NCBI GenBank assembly: GCA_003222835.1
Contig: QHXE01000068.1
Location: 1-13,787 of the forward strand
DNA length: 13,787 nt
DNA from: Acidobacteriota bacterium
GTDB lineage: Bacteria > Acidobacteriota > Blastocatellia > Pyrinomonadales > Pyrinomonadaceae
Reading direction: 5' to 3'
Shown here: positions 1 through 6,471 of the stretch, piece by piece
Position numbering within the stretch: the first letter of the stretch is position 1
Layout: every line of letters starts with the position of its first letter
Program-made: the position numbers and the translations under genes
Notes under the pieces: model-generated
Databases searched by the model: none
Seen by the model: the letters and a program-made list of their open reading frames with translations, nothing else
Told to the model about the DNA's origin: nothing

Positions 1-126
1 AAAATCAAAAGAAGCGAAACTAGATTGGGGCCGGGTGGTAATGGTGGTGTTCGTGGATGTCTGAGCTAGAGCTAGGGCAACAGAAAAAACACACAGAATC
101 AAAACTGCTGGAATCTTCATTTTCAC
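1..126 (-). CDS. Secreted protein, N-terminal fragment (runs off left edge)
   Basis: Only the first 42 codons are inside the window. Read from GTG at 126, the product starts MKMKIPAVLIL, has a hydrophobic stretch ending ALALA, and then a Thr/Ser-rich segment (TSTNTTITT). This is a classic Sec signal peptide with likely cleavage after ALA. GTG 126 is preferred because AAAGGAG lies 8 nt upstream; the ATG at 120 is too far from it for usual spacing. The gene follows the beta-helix gene on the same strand after about 115 nt and could be co-transcribed. The mature domain is outside the window, so no function can be given. Confidence 0.65.
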   Translation of the reverse strand, partial: MKMKIPAVLILCVFSVALALAQTSTNTTITTRPQSSFASFDF

Positions 127-241
127 GTTTTCGTCTCCTTTAGTGAAGCTTGGCCGTCACCCATCGCGATGCGAAACTGCCTCTACTCAAGCGTTACAAG
201 TTACTGGCCGATGTAGACGTTGTCGAACAGCGTGTCTACGA

Positions 242-1438
242 TTACGGTACGGGCTCGGTGTCGCCAGGCAGCAAGTTGCCGCAGCTGACGATCGGGACAC
301 CGCCAAGGTTCGCACTCCCGGTTATGACCGACTTCGAATCACAGAAGAGATCCGTCTTGTTACCACCAACTAGGGTCAGAGGATTGCTTGTTGCCACAGA
401 AATGGTGGACAGGTTGGCTGCAACCAAGCCACTGTGACCGCTCCCTGTAATGCTTGAACCGGCCAAGCTCGCATGAGAGTTGTTGCTCACGAAGACGCCT
501 TGGCCTTGGCTGCCCGAGATGATTAGGTTGGCGCCGGCGCTCAGCGTGCTGCCGTCGGAAACGGACACGCCCGCAGTGTTCCCACCCCAGGGCTGGCCGG
601 GATTGGTGATGCGGAGCTTGGTGTCGCCCAGGTTGAGCAAGGAGCCACTTCCAACCGAAACGCCGTTGAAGTTAGTCCCGGCGGGACTCTCGATGACCAC
701 ATCATTTGGCATGACAATGGGAAAGTAGGAGTTGAAGCTTTGTATATCGACGCTCCCGCTTTTCGAGATGTCGATGCCGTGCTGCATGTTGCGAATGGTG
801 GTGTTTTGCATGGTGACATGTCCCGAGGCGACAAACAGGCCCACATGCCAGGGCGCCCCTGTTGAGTTCTCAAACAGGCAGCTCTCGATGTGCACGTCGG
901 AGATGTCGACGACGCCAACCGTGGCAAACCCGGGGTCGCGGGCGGTCACGCGCGCGAGCGACACCTGGCTGCTCTCAAAGACAAAGATCCCAAACGCGCT
1001 GGCGCCGTCGACGGTCAGGTTGCGGAGCTGGACATCGATACTGTTCCGACCAATCCCGATGTCCCCCACTGCGGATGCCCCGGAGTGAATGGCGAACCCA
1101 TCGATGGTGATGCTGCGCGAAGCCTCGATCAATAAGACATTTATAACGAGGCCGTTGCCTGGATCCTTGCTGGGCTGCTGTAGGGTGGCACCCGGCAGGC
1201 CTTTCAGGGTGAGGCCGTCGAATCCGTTGACTTGGACGAATTCGGTACAGGTCCCCTTCACCAAAACGGTGGCCGGGGAGTGCTTGCCCAGTCTGGAGAG
1301 GGTGCTATTGAGAGACTGGCCCTGGTCGCAATTCACGACGACTGGATCATCCATAACACCGCTGCCTGTGACGGTCTGGGCATTCGCGCCCAGAGCGGCC
1401 AAACCAGCCATGACCAATAGAATGCAGATGCGCTTCAT
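242..1438 (-). CDS. Secreted right-handed parallel beta-helix protein
   Basis: The product has 398 residues. Residues 1-20 form a signal peptide (MKRICILLVMAGLAALGANA), so it is exported. The rest is built of short irregular repeats with alternating hydrophobic residues and Asn/Gly/Ser turns (for example LTLKGLPGATLQQ, ITIDGFAIHSG, VTMQNTTIRNMQHGIDIS). This is the pattern of right-handed parallel beta-helix folds (pectate-lyase/NosD-like). No catalytic signature of a named lyase is visible, so substrate and reaction are unknown; surface polysaccharide binding or cleavage is only a family-level guess. The start at 1438 is chosen over the longer frame from 1522 because AGGAGG sits 6 nt upstream and the signal peptide begins exactly there. 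The leader resembles that of the frameshifted gene at 2130. Confidence 0.85.
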   Translation of the reverse strand: MKRICILLVMAGLAALGANAQTVTGSGVMDDPVVVNCDQGQSLNSTLSRLGKHSPATVLVKGTCTEFVQVNGFDGLTLKGLPGATLQQPSKDPGNGLVINVLLIEASRSITIDGFAIHSGASAVGDIGIGRNSIDVQLRNLTVDGASAFGIFVFESSQVSLARVTARDPGFATVGVVDISDVHIESCLFENSTGAPWHVGLFVASGHVTMQNTTIRNMQHGIDISKSGSVDIQSFNSYFPIVMPNDVVIESPAGTNFNGVSVGSGSLLNLGDTKLRITNPGQPWGGNTAGVSVSDGSTLSAGANLIISGSQGQGVFVSNNSHASLAGSSITGSGHSGLVAANLSTISVATSNPLTLVGGNKTDLFCDSKSVITGSANLGGVPIVSCGNLLPGDTEPVP

Positions 1439-1546
1439 AGTAAGCCTCCTGATGGATTCAGACTTTTGAACGTGGACCCCTAAGGAGCCCGCTCTCGCGG
1501 CACAAGCGACAAGGAACGACATTGCTCAAACGACGCAGATTGTCGT
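1439..1546 (-). promoter_or_regulatory. Conserved 5' leader, copy 1 (possible structured RNA element)
   Basis: Seen directly: a 19-nt block (TGTCGTTCCTTGTCGCTTG on the minus strand, at 1503-1521) is identical to one in the leader of the gene starting at 2130. Upstream, ACGACA (1541-1546) can pair with TGTCGT (1516-1521) around a 19-nt loop. Downstream lies CCGC-GAGA-GCGG, a stem with a GNRA-type loop, then GCTCCTTAGG, which recurs with one change in the other copy. The Shine-Dalgarno AGGAGG at 1445-1450 ends the element. I do not recognise a named riboswitch class. It may be a cis-regulatory RNA or a protein-binding leader. Confidence 0.45.
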
Positions 1547-1763
1547 CTCGGGCGATGACAAGAATGCGCGTTGCAATTTGTCTTGCACTTCCAACCGATG
1601 ATTTGCGCCGCTTACTTTCAATGAGAACTCCTTCACCACTAAATTCGGGAGAATTGGGCGACCGCGGCAATGACGGTTGCTGTTTTCTGCAATCGCCCAG
1701 AACTCGAACTCCCGTTTGAGCCGTCGCTTGGTTGATTCTTCTTTGGAAGCAGCAACTGGCTCC

Positions 1764-2130
1764 TTACTGGTTCGCACCACGGATAAACACGTACTCAGTG
1801 GCGCCCGTGCCTCCAGGACCGCCGTTGGGGAGACTGAGCGAAGTCCTCAAGTGGAAGCCCGCATTAAGCGCATCCGCCATGACCTGGGAGCAATCACTCG
1901 GATTTACAATACGATGGGGCGGCCCGTTTGAGTCAGGTTAAACGACCCCAGGTTTGAGGACTGTAATGGCACGTTGGGTATCAAAGCGCAGTGAAAGACG
2001 AACACATTGGTGTCACCACTTGCGCCTTCACCGGCCTGGTGGCAAGTTGCGTGCCGACCAGTGCCGTAACGAGCACGATTACAGTACCGAGTACGAATGA
2101 CAATCTACGGAATCTACCGACGTTTCTCAT
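1764..2130 (-). pseudogene. Small secreted protein, broken by two -1 frameshifts
   Basis: From ATG 2130, preceded by AGGAGG 6 nt upstream, the frame encodes an Arg-rich start, a hydrophobic core (LSFVLGTVIVLVTALVG) and a likely signal cleavage region, but stops at 1981. Protein-like sequence continues in the next frame (SGDTNVFVFHCALIP, then LGSFNLTQTGRPIVL) up to a stop at 1904-1906, and then in the third frame (SDCSQVMADALNAGFHL and GGTGATEYVFIRGANQ), ending at TAA 1764-1766. Each switch equals loss of one base: one between roughly 2010 and 2050, one near 1905. Restored, it would be about 122 residues. The family is not recognised. Real decay is likely, but two sequencing indels would look the same. 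Confidence 0.6.
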
Positions 2131-2247
2131 AGTGAACCTCCTCGTGTTTTCTGGGACTGAAGTCTGATCCCGCGGTGAAGCCTACGGAGCATTCTCGAGC
2201 GTGGCAAGCGACAAGGAACGACACGCGGCTTTGGCGTCTCTTGTCGT
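2131..2247 (-). promoter_or_regulatory. Conserved 5' leader, copy 2 (possible structured RNA element)
   Basis: This copy shares the identical 19-nt block (at 2205-2223) with the leader of the beta-helix gene. ACGACA (2242-2247) can again pair with TGTCGT (2218-2223) around an 18-nt loop whose sequence differs from copy 1. A GCTCCGTAGG block follows at 2181-2190, and AGGAGG at 2137-2142 serves the ATG at 2130. Order and spacing of the elements are the same in both copies, while the intervening bases have diverged. That argues for selection on the leader rather than a recent duplication. Confidence 0.45.
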
Positions 2248-2429
2248 CCTCGCTAGACCTGGTTGAAGCAGGTATTCTCCAATGCGAATTCGTACTCGCA
2301 GGACACAGACGACATGGCAAGTCCTGTCCTCAGGAGAACAAATTTCCGCTTCCCGTAGTTCTTGAACGCATTCAGCGAGCCGTCCTGACGGTGACGGATT
2401 TGATTCCGGGCGTTCCTCCTCAGAATGAA

Positions 2430-2720
2430 TCACCGTGACATGACGCCGAGACCCTTCAGAGAAGATTTGAGGTGGCTCGATCTTGCGAGAATGAGGTTCG
2501 TGATTTCGCGTCTTTCCCAGCGCTGGACTGTGCGGACGGTTCGCTTAAGGTGAGAAGCGATCTCCTTCCAGGAATCCAGACGATCGTTGGCCTCGGGATT
2601 TGCAAGAACGGGGACGCCATGGCTTTCTCGGCTTAGACGCCGGGGCTCCCTGATACTCTTCTGACCCAGATCTCCTGGCCGGAAGAGTGGATGATGGTGT
2701 GTTGTCCGCATGGCTCGCAT
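2430..2720 (-). CDS. Small HTH DNA-binding protein (RTVQRWE family), shortened
   Basis: The product has 96 residues from ATG 2720. A helix-turn-helix core lies at residues 48-72 (LDSWKEIA, then RTVQRWERRE), matching an Acidobacteria-typical small HTH family also seen in the upstream gene. Residues 1-45 are poorly structured. In relatives the core continues with a GLPVHRH-type segment; here that segment is missing and the protein ends in an unrelated 24-residue tail, so the C-terminal half may have been lost. Stop and start overlap as TGATG with the upstream HTH gene, which suggests translational coupling. A GTG in the same frame at 2741 would give 103 residues. It is probably a transcription factor; its target is unknown. 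Confidence 0.55.
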   Translation of the reverse strand: MRAMRTTHHHPLFRPGDLGQKSIREPRRLSRESHGVPVLANPEANDRLDSWKEIASHLKRTVRTVQRWERREITNLILARSSHLKSSLKGLGVMSR

Positions 2721-3092
2721 CAGTTTCTCTCTCTTTCGCACCTGCGCTTGCTCGTAGGCAGAGTCAGCCCTGGACCAGAAGCCTCGTTTTTGAGCCGCTC
2801 GATCACGAGTTCCAGCTCCCTGTGATTCTCAGTAATCTCATCGGAAACGCGCGACCGTTGCTTCTGCCATGCGTCGATTTCCTTCTTGTTCCTTCTTGCA
2901 AGCACTGACGGAGCTCGCCCTCTCGTGCACGTGGCGGTGGATGGGCAAACCCTCACGCTTTTCCCAGCGTTGCACTGTGCGCACATTTCGATTCAGGTAG
3001 GCCGCGATTTCTTTCCATGAATCCAACGGGGCTCTTTCTTGCTCGAGCTGCAACGATGTTTGCCCCATGTTCCCTTCGCTTTCGTTGGACAT
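2720..3092 (-). pseudogene. Small HTH DNA-binding protein, frameshifted by a 10-bp tandem duplication
   Basis: Translation from ATG 3092 (GTGGAG 8 nt upstream) gives MSNESEGNMGQ, then an HTH core at residues 23-47 (LDSWKEIA and RTVQRWEKRE) followed by GLPIHRHVHERASSVSAC. At 2879-2898 the frame breaks. As it stands, the ORF runs on to a stop at 2838 (84 residues). The plus strand there reads TTCCTTCTTG twice in perfect tandem. Removing one copy joins SSVSACKKE directly to IDAWQKQRSRVSDE, which restores the family pattern SVxAxKxEIDAW, and the frame then runs to TGA 2720 (120 residues). The C-terminal part ELELVIERLKNE is probably helical. The 10-bp tandem could also revert by slippage, so this may be a switchable gene rather than a dead one. 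Confidence 0.7.
2879..2898. repeat. Perfect 10-bp tandem duplication (TTCCTTCTTG x2)
   Basis: Two adjacent identical 10-mers at 2879-2888 and 2889-2898, inside the HTH gene. Ten bases are not a multiple of three, so one copy more or fewer changes the reading frame. The single-copy version gives a continuous protein matching its family. Confidence 0.9.
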
Positions 3093-3159
3093 TCTGGAAT
3101 CTCCACGGCGCAGCGCCACACAATTCAGGCCCAAGTACTCGTGTCGACCTCGTCTTCAA

Positions 3160-4149
3160 TCAACTCACACGACGTCGGCTCGGCCGCGTTAGCCGCGTCC
3201 AAAAACCGGGCTTTTCCGCGCTTCCGGATTCCTTTGCGAAAGCGCAAACATGCAGGTAGCGCCCGTGGGCCCAAAGCGCCGCGCCGGAAACGCCGGAACC
3301 AGTGAACCGGACATCTTTTCCCAATCCTACGGCTCTGTCCGAAAAGCTGGGGGCCAGACCGATGCCTCCTACAAACGTAGACAACTCTTCCGTGCTCGCG
3401 CGTCCTTGCTCCTCCGGCGCCGCATCAAGCGCATCCAAAGCGTAGCTGCGCACCAGCTTCTCGAAGAACTTATGCATTACCTCGGCGTTATCGAAAAGGT
3501 CTAATCCAAGCACGCGGCCCGAGATCGCAAACGCTACCCCGCACTGCTCTTTCTCGCAGCTAAACGCCCGAACGAATTCTTCTACCCCTCTAGCGTGATG
3601 ATCAAAGAGAGCCGACATGGCCTGCGTCGGTGATGCTGTTTTCAGTCGCGCGGCCTTGGCCGCCAGTTCTTCCCACACCGCACCCTGATCTGAAGAGCGC
3701 GAGCCACTCGACCGAATGGATCGGGTGACCTGCGAAGCTCGCGGCCCACGCGCCCCGGAGTACATCATGTGACCGGCTGTCTTCAGGTCCACGCTGGCCG
3801 AGCACCAGCGGCCCGCCTCGACACAAGATACCGGGATGGCCATCGTATGCTTGGCGGGCACAAGGATAGTCAGATTTAGAACGCGGTTCTGCTTGGCTCC
3901 GACGAGTTCCTCTCCGTCAACCAACAGAACCGGCAATTCCGCGGTGTTGGTAATGCTCAACTCCGGAACGGACCCGCCGCCGGAAAGCTCCGTCACCCGG
4001 ACTTTGCCCTGGGCGATTCCGTCCTCCAGAAGCAAATAGTCGAGCGGCTGTGAAACGTTTCGGCGAATCAACGGAAATAACTTGAGGTTGCGAGTTTGCG
4101 AAGCTTGACCAATTTCGATGCGCGCGAATTCTTCCTGAAGGGTCCACAC
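3160..4149 (-). CDS. ARPP-1 family domain protein
   Basis: The product has 329 residues. The N-terminal half carries the hallmark blocks I know from the ARPP-1 domain (ARG and rhodanese/phosphatase-superfamily associated): LKLFPLI at residues 22-28, GGSVPELSITN at 58-68, VDGEELVGAKQNRVLN at 77-92 and IPVSCVEAGRW at 105-115. The domain is linked in comparative genomics to ADP-ribosylglycohydrolases and predicted to act in NAD/ADP-ribose-related pathways; its biochemical activity is not established to my knowledge. There is no signal peptide, so it is cytosolic. The GTG at 4149 is chosen because AGAGG lies 9 nt upstream and because the sigma-54 promoter predicts a transcript starting near 4182, which rules out the longer GTG frame beginning at 4182. 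Its neighbour is the RtcR-like activator, which probably controls it. Confidence 0.85.
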   Translation of the reverse strand: MWTLQEEFARIEIGQASQTRNLKLFPLIRRNVSQPLDYLLLEDGIAQGKVRVTELSGGGSVPELSITNTAELPVLLVDGEELVGAKQNRVLNLTILVPAKHTMAIPVSCVEAGRWCSASVDLKTAGHMMYSGARGPRASQVTRSIRSSGSRSSDQGAVWEELAAKAARLKTASPTQAMSALFDHHARGVEEFVRAFSCEKEQCGVAFAISGRVLGLDLFDNAEVMHKFFEKLVRSYALDALDAAPEEQGRASTEELSTFVGGIGLAPSFSDRAVGLGKDVRFTGSGVSGAALWAHGRYLHVCAFAKESGSAEKPGFWTRLTRPSRRRVS

Positions 4150-4191
4150 CTGCTTGCACCTCTTTCGGATGTTCAGGCACACCCGACTAGA

Positions 4192-4207
4192 GGCACGTCG
4201 CAGGCCA
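4192..4207 (-). promoter_or_regulatory. Sigma-54 (-24/-12) promoter of the ARPP-1 gene
   Basis: The minus strand reads TGGCCTGCGACGTGCC. Against the consensus TGGCACG-N4-TTGCW it keeps TGGC, the G at position 7, and TGC, with the invariant GG and GC at the correct 12-nt distance. Transcription would start near 4182, about 32 nt before the GTG start of ARPP-1. Confidence 0.7.
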
Positions 4208-4223
4208 AATCAGACACTCGCAA

Positions 4224-4236
4224 AATCAATAACTTG
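4224..4236 (+). promoter_or_regulatory. IHF binding site
   Basis: AATCAATAACTTG fits the consensus WATCAA-N4-TTR at every defined position. It lies between the sigma-54 promoter and the upstream palindrome, where IHF normally bends DNA to bring the activator to the polymerase. It is also flanked by a 6-bp inverted repeat (TTGCGA / TCGCAA). Confidence 0.6.
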
Positions 4237-4245
4237 CGAAAAAAA

Positions 4246-4260
4246 TCGACACTGAGTCGA
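4246..4260. promoter_or_regulatory. Inverted repeat TCGAC-N5-GTCGA
   Basis: A perfect 5-bp inverted repeat with a 5-bp spacer, centred about 71 bp upstream of the predicted ARPP-1 transcription start. It may be a second or weaker activator site. Arms this short can arise by chance. Confidence 0.35.
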
Positions 4261-4266
4261 CAACTT

Positions 4267-4287
4267 AGGTTTACGCGGCGTCAACCT
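4267..4287. promoter_or_regulatory. 21-bp near-palindrome, likely enhancer site for the RtcR-like activator
   Basis: AGGTTTACGC-G-GCGTCAACCT pairs at 9 of 10 positions around a single central base. It overlaps the stop codon of the activator gene (4281-4283) and is centred about 95 bp upstream of the predicted ARPP-1 start, a usual distance for an enhancer-binding protein site. It lacks a loop and a following T-run, so it is not a good terminator. Confidence 0.55.
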
Positions 4288-6119
4288 GGGTTGTCAGATT
4301 GTCCGGAGACGAACTTGTTTACTGCCTGCTTGGATACGCCCAGCATGGCCGCAGCCTCGGATTGATTCCCCTTGCAAGCAGCCAGCGCGCGCAGGAAGAG
4401 TTGCTTGCGGGCTTGGTTGAGATAATCCTCGACAGAGAACCCTTGCCTTGGTTCCGGCAGGGCCGCAAACATATCTTTAGCTTGCTGATTGTCGGTGATC
4501 AGCAGATCCTCGCCTCGGATAACCTCGTCGCGGGCGTACAGAACTGATCTTTCCAGCACGTGGGCAAGCTCACGGACGTTGCCCGGCCAGTGATAGCGCT
4601 CCAGACGCATCAGCGCATCCGTACCCAGTCTCCGCGGCTTGTGGCGCCGCTGATTGATCTCGCGGAGAAGGGTCAGCGCCAAATTCGCAATCTCATGGCG
4701 ACGCTCGCGTAGCGGAGGCAATCTGATGGAGACGACGTCAAGCCTGAAATATAGGTCTTCGCGAAATCTTCCCGCGGACACTTCTTTCCGCAGGTCACGG
4801 TTGCTGGCCGCGATGATCCGCACATCCACGTGTCGCGGGGCTGTGGTTCCCATCCGCTGTACAACGCCATCCTGGAGGACACGCAACAACTTGCCTTGCA
4901 CTTCAAGAGTCAGCTCAGCGATTTCATCAAGAAATAGCGTGCTGCCGTCCGCGCTCTCGAATATTCCTTTGTGATCGGTACTCGCGTCGGTAAACGCCCC
5001 TTTGACATGTCCGAACAAATAGCTCTCCGCCAGCGTCATGGGAATTGCGGCACAATTAATGACCACCATGCCTTTTGGAAATCGGGGGCTAAGCCGATGA
5101 ATCAACTTTGCGAACTCCTCCTTGCCAGTTCCTGTTTCCCCTTGCAGTAAAACTGGAAGATGACTGTCAGCCGCGATCGCGGCTTGCTCGACGGCGTGTC
5201 GAAGCGTTGCCGATCCGACGTAAATGCCTAACTCTAGAAGGACTTCGTCCAGTCCAGGAAGCTGCAGTGGTGCGCTTTCCTTTGCTGTTGGCTCGTCCGG
5301 CGAGCCCATAATAATTTCGTATTCACCAGTCTCTGTGGGACTCTCCTCCCGTCGCGTTTCCTTTGGTTTGGAGGGGCTTTCCGGTAGAATCCGCGGACCG
5401 CGCGCCCCCGACAAGGATGACGTCGGCACCCCGCTTAGCTGCGTCATCGTCGGCAAAGCCAAGTCTCGGATGTTCTCCCAATCGCTTGACTCCAGTTGCA
5501 CCTCTCGGACGTTCGCTTTTCCAAAAAGTGGCCGCGCAGGTGTCCCGACCTGAAGGAATTTTGCGGGCAGGACTCCCGTGGCGGCGAGGAGAAACCAAGC
5601 AGCCCGCATTTCCGCGGTACCACTGGAAACACACACATAACTCTGGCCTCCCCGCATCCGCCACGCCAGGGCTAACTTCTGCACAATCGCTCGGAGCAGT
5701 CCGATCAACACCCTGTAATTCCTGGGGTCTGAAATAGGGAGCTCATGCAAAGTAATTCGGCAATCCGGATACCGTTGCAAAGCTTCCGCTTCGGTTTCCT
5801 GTGCGTTCTTTCGTGTGTGCGGTGTGTAAAACAAAAAAATGCGGTCAAACTTCTTCGCGCTGAGGATCGACAGAATCGGTCCAGGAAATTGCTCCTCCGC
5901 GAGTTCCCCCGGTGCAAAAGGATCCTTCGGATCCACGAACGCGAACAGCAAATTAAGCTTGGATTGCGCTTCCGAGGTTTGCGCGTGATGGCGAGATTCT
6001 TCCTCTGGAGCCTCGGCGGACTTAGCCTGAATCGCTGACAGCGCTTGATGCGCCGGCTTTTTTCCACCTAGAATTCGCTGAAGAAAGGAAGCCATCTTCT
6101 TGCTGCTTTCTGCACGCAT
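4281..6119 (-). CDS. RtcR-like sigma-54-dependent activator with CARF-type sensor domain
   Basis: The product has 612 residues. Residues about 54-209 form a Rossmann-like sensor (KLNLLFAFVDPKDPF, FDRIFLFYTP, YVCVSSGTAEMRAAW with SSGT at 165-168, FLQVGTPA). It resembles the N-terminal CARF domain of RtcR, the activator of the rtcBA RNA-repair operon. A Ser/Pro/Glu linker follows (about 235-285). Next comes the AAA+ domain with Walker A GETGTGKE (327-334), the sigma-54 contact loop GAFTDA (374-379, a variant of GAFTGA), Walker B LFLDE (395-399) and WPGNVREL (511-518). The C-terminal HTH is NQSEAAAMLGVSKQAVNKFV (585-604). The ATG at 6119 is preferred because AAAGGA lies 9 nt upstream; a longer frame opens at 6188. 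No rtcA or rtcB is nearby. The gene points at ARPP-1, whose promoter region has matching sigma-54 elements. The ligand is unknown; CARF domains bind nucleotide or RNA-derived ligands. Confidence 0.9.
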   Translation of the reverse strand: MRAESSKKMASFLQRILGGKKPAHQALSAIQAKSAEAPEEESRHHAQTSEAQSKLNLLFAFVDPKDPFAPGELAEEQFPGPILSILSAKKFDRIFLFYTPHTRKNAQETEAEALQRYPDCRITLHELPISDPRNYRVLIGLLRAIVQKLALAWRMRGGQSYVCVSSGTAEMRAAWFLLAATGVLPAKFLQVGTPARPLFGKANVREVQLESSDWENIRDLALPTMTQLSGVPTSSLSGARGPRILPESPSKPKETRREESPTETGEYEIIMGSPDEPTAKESAPLQLPGLDEVLLELGIYVGSATLRHAVEQAAIAADSHLPVLLQGETGTGKEEFAKLIHRLSPRFPKGMVVINCAAIPMTLAESYLFGHVKGAFTDASTDHKGIFESADGSTLFLDEIAELTLEVQGKLLRVLQDGVVQRMGTTAPRHVDVRIIAASNRDLRKEVSAGRFREDLYFRLDVVSIRLPPLRERRHEIANLALTLLREINQRRHKPRRLGTDALMRLERYHWPGNVRELAHVLERSVLYARDEVIRGEDLLITDNQQAKDMFAALPEPRQGFSVEDYLNQARKQLFLRALAACKGNQSEAAAMLGVSKQAVNKFVSGQSDNPG

Positions 6120-6149
6120 TATAGTCTTTCCTTTGGATATATTCCCTAG

Positions 6150-6373
6150 GCCACATCGGTCATTATCGGCGCTAAGCGGCTCGACCAATTACAGGAGAAG
6201 TTAGCCGCTGTGGAAGTGCAGCTGACCGAAGATGAGCTAAAGTTGCTCGACAGGTGAGCGCTCTCCCGCCCGAATATCCCGGTTGGATGCTCGCCACTCA
6301 CGGCGCTGACCGTTTGGGAGTGCTTGACCGTCCTGTTTGGGACGCTATGCGTCAGTCTGCGAGCACGGGATAG
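6150..6373 (+). pseudogene. Aldo/keto reductase, C-terminal remnant with frameshift
   Basis: Reading from 6150 gives TSVIIGAKRLDQLQEKL and then LTEDELKLLDR, the conserved cofactor-binding C-terminal end of aldo/keto reductases (NADPH-dependent carbonyl reductases). A stop follows, but after a one-base shift near 6257 the sequence goes on with PPEYPGWMLATHGADR up to TAG 6371-6373, again as in that family. Roughly 75 of the usual 320 or so residues remain. Upstream of 6150 the frame hits TAG at once and homology ends, so the front was lost at a breakpoint just before the activator gene on the other strand. Confidence 0.75.
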
Positions 6374-6471
6374 CATTGCGCAGAGAGACTAGTCCTTTGT
6401 ATTGACTGGTCTCGCGAAAATCTGGGTGCAATTGCGGTGCGTTAAGACATCCCGAGGATTCCCTAGCCTGG

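Noticed and set aside
150..437. 95-residue plus-strand frame near the left edge
   Set aside because: It overlaps the end of the beta-helix gene in antisense and has no start signal or domain.
541..927. 128-residue minus-strand frame inside the beta-helix gene
   Set aside because: It is the same strand as the real gene in another frame, with Pro/Ser/Arg bias typical of a shadow.
1526..1780. 84-residue minus-strand frame upstream of the beta-helix gene
   Set aside because: It overlaps the end of the broken secreted gene and the conserved leader, and has no domain or ribosome binding site.
1439..2247. Leaders as c-di-GMP or another known riboswitch
   Set aside because: The conserved core segments of the GEMM motif and other classes I can recall are not visible. 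Only the mutual similarity of the two leaders supports them.
4267..4287. Palindrome read as a transcription terminator of the activator gene
   Set aside because: It has a one-base centre, so no hairpin loop can form without losing pairs, and no T-run follows on either strand.
4281..6119. CARF-type domain taken as a sign of a CRISPR-Cas locus
   Set aside because: No cas gene and no regularly spaced repeat array is present. The AAA+/HTH architecture is that of RtcR-type activators.
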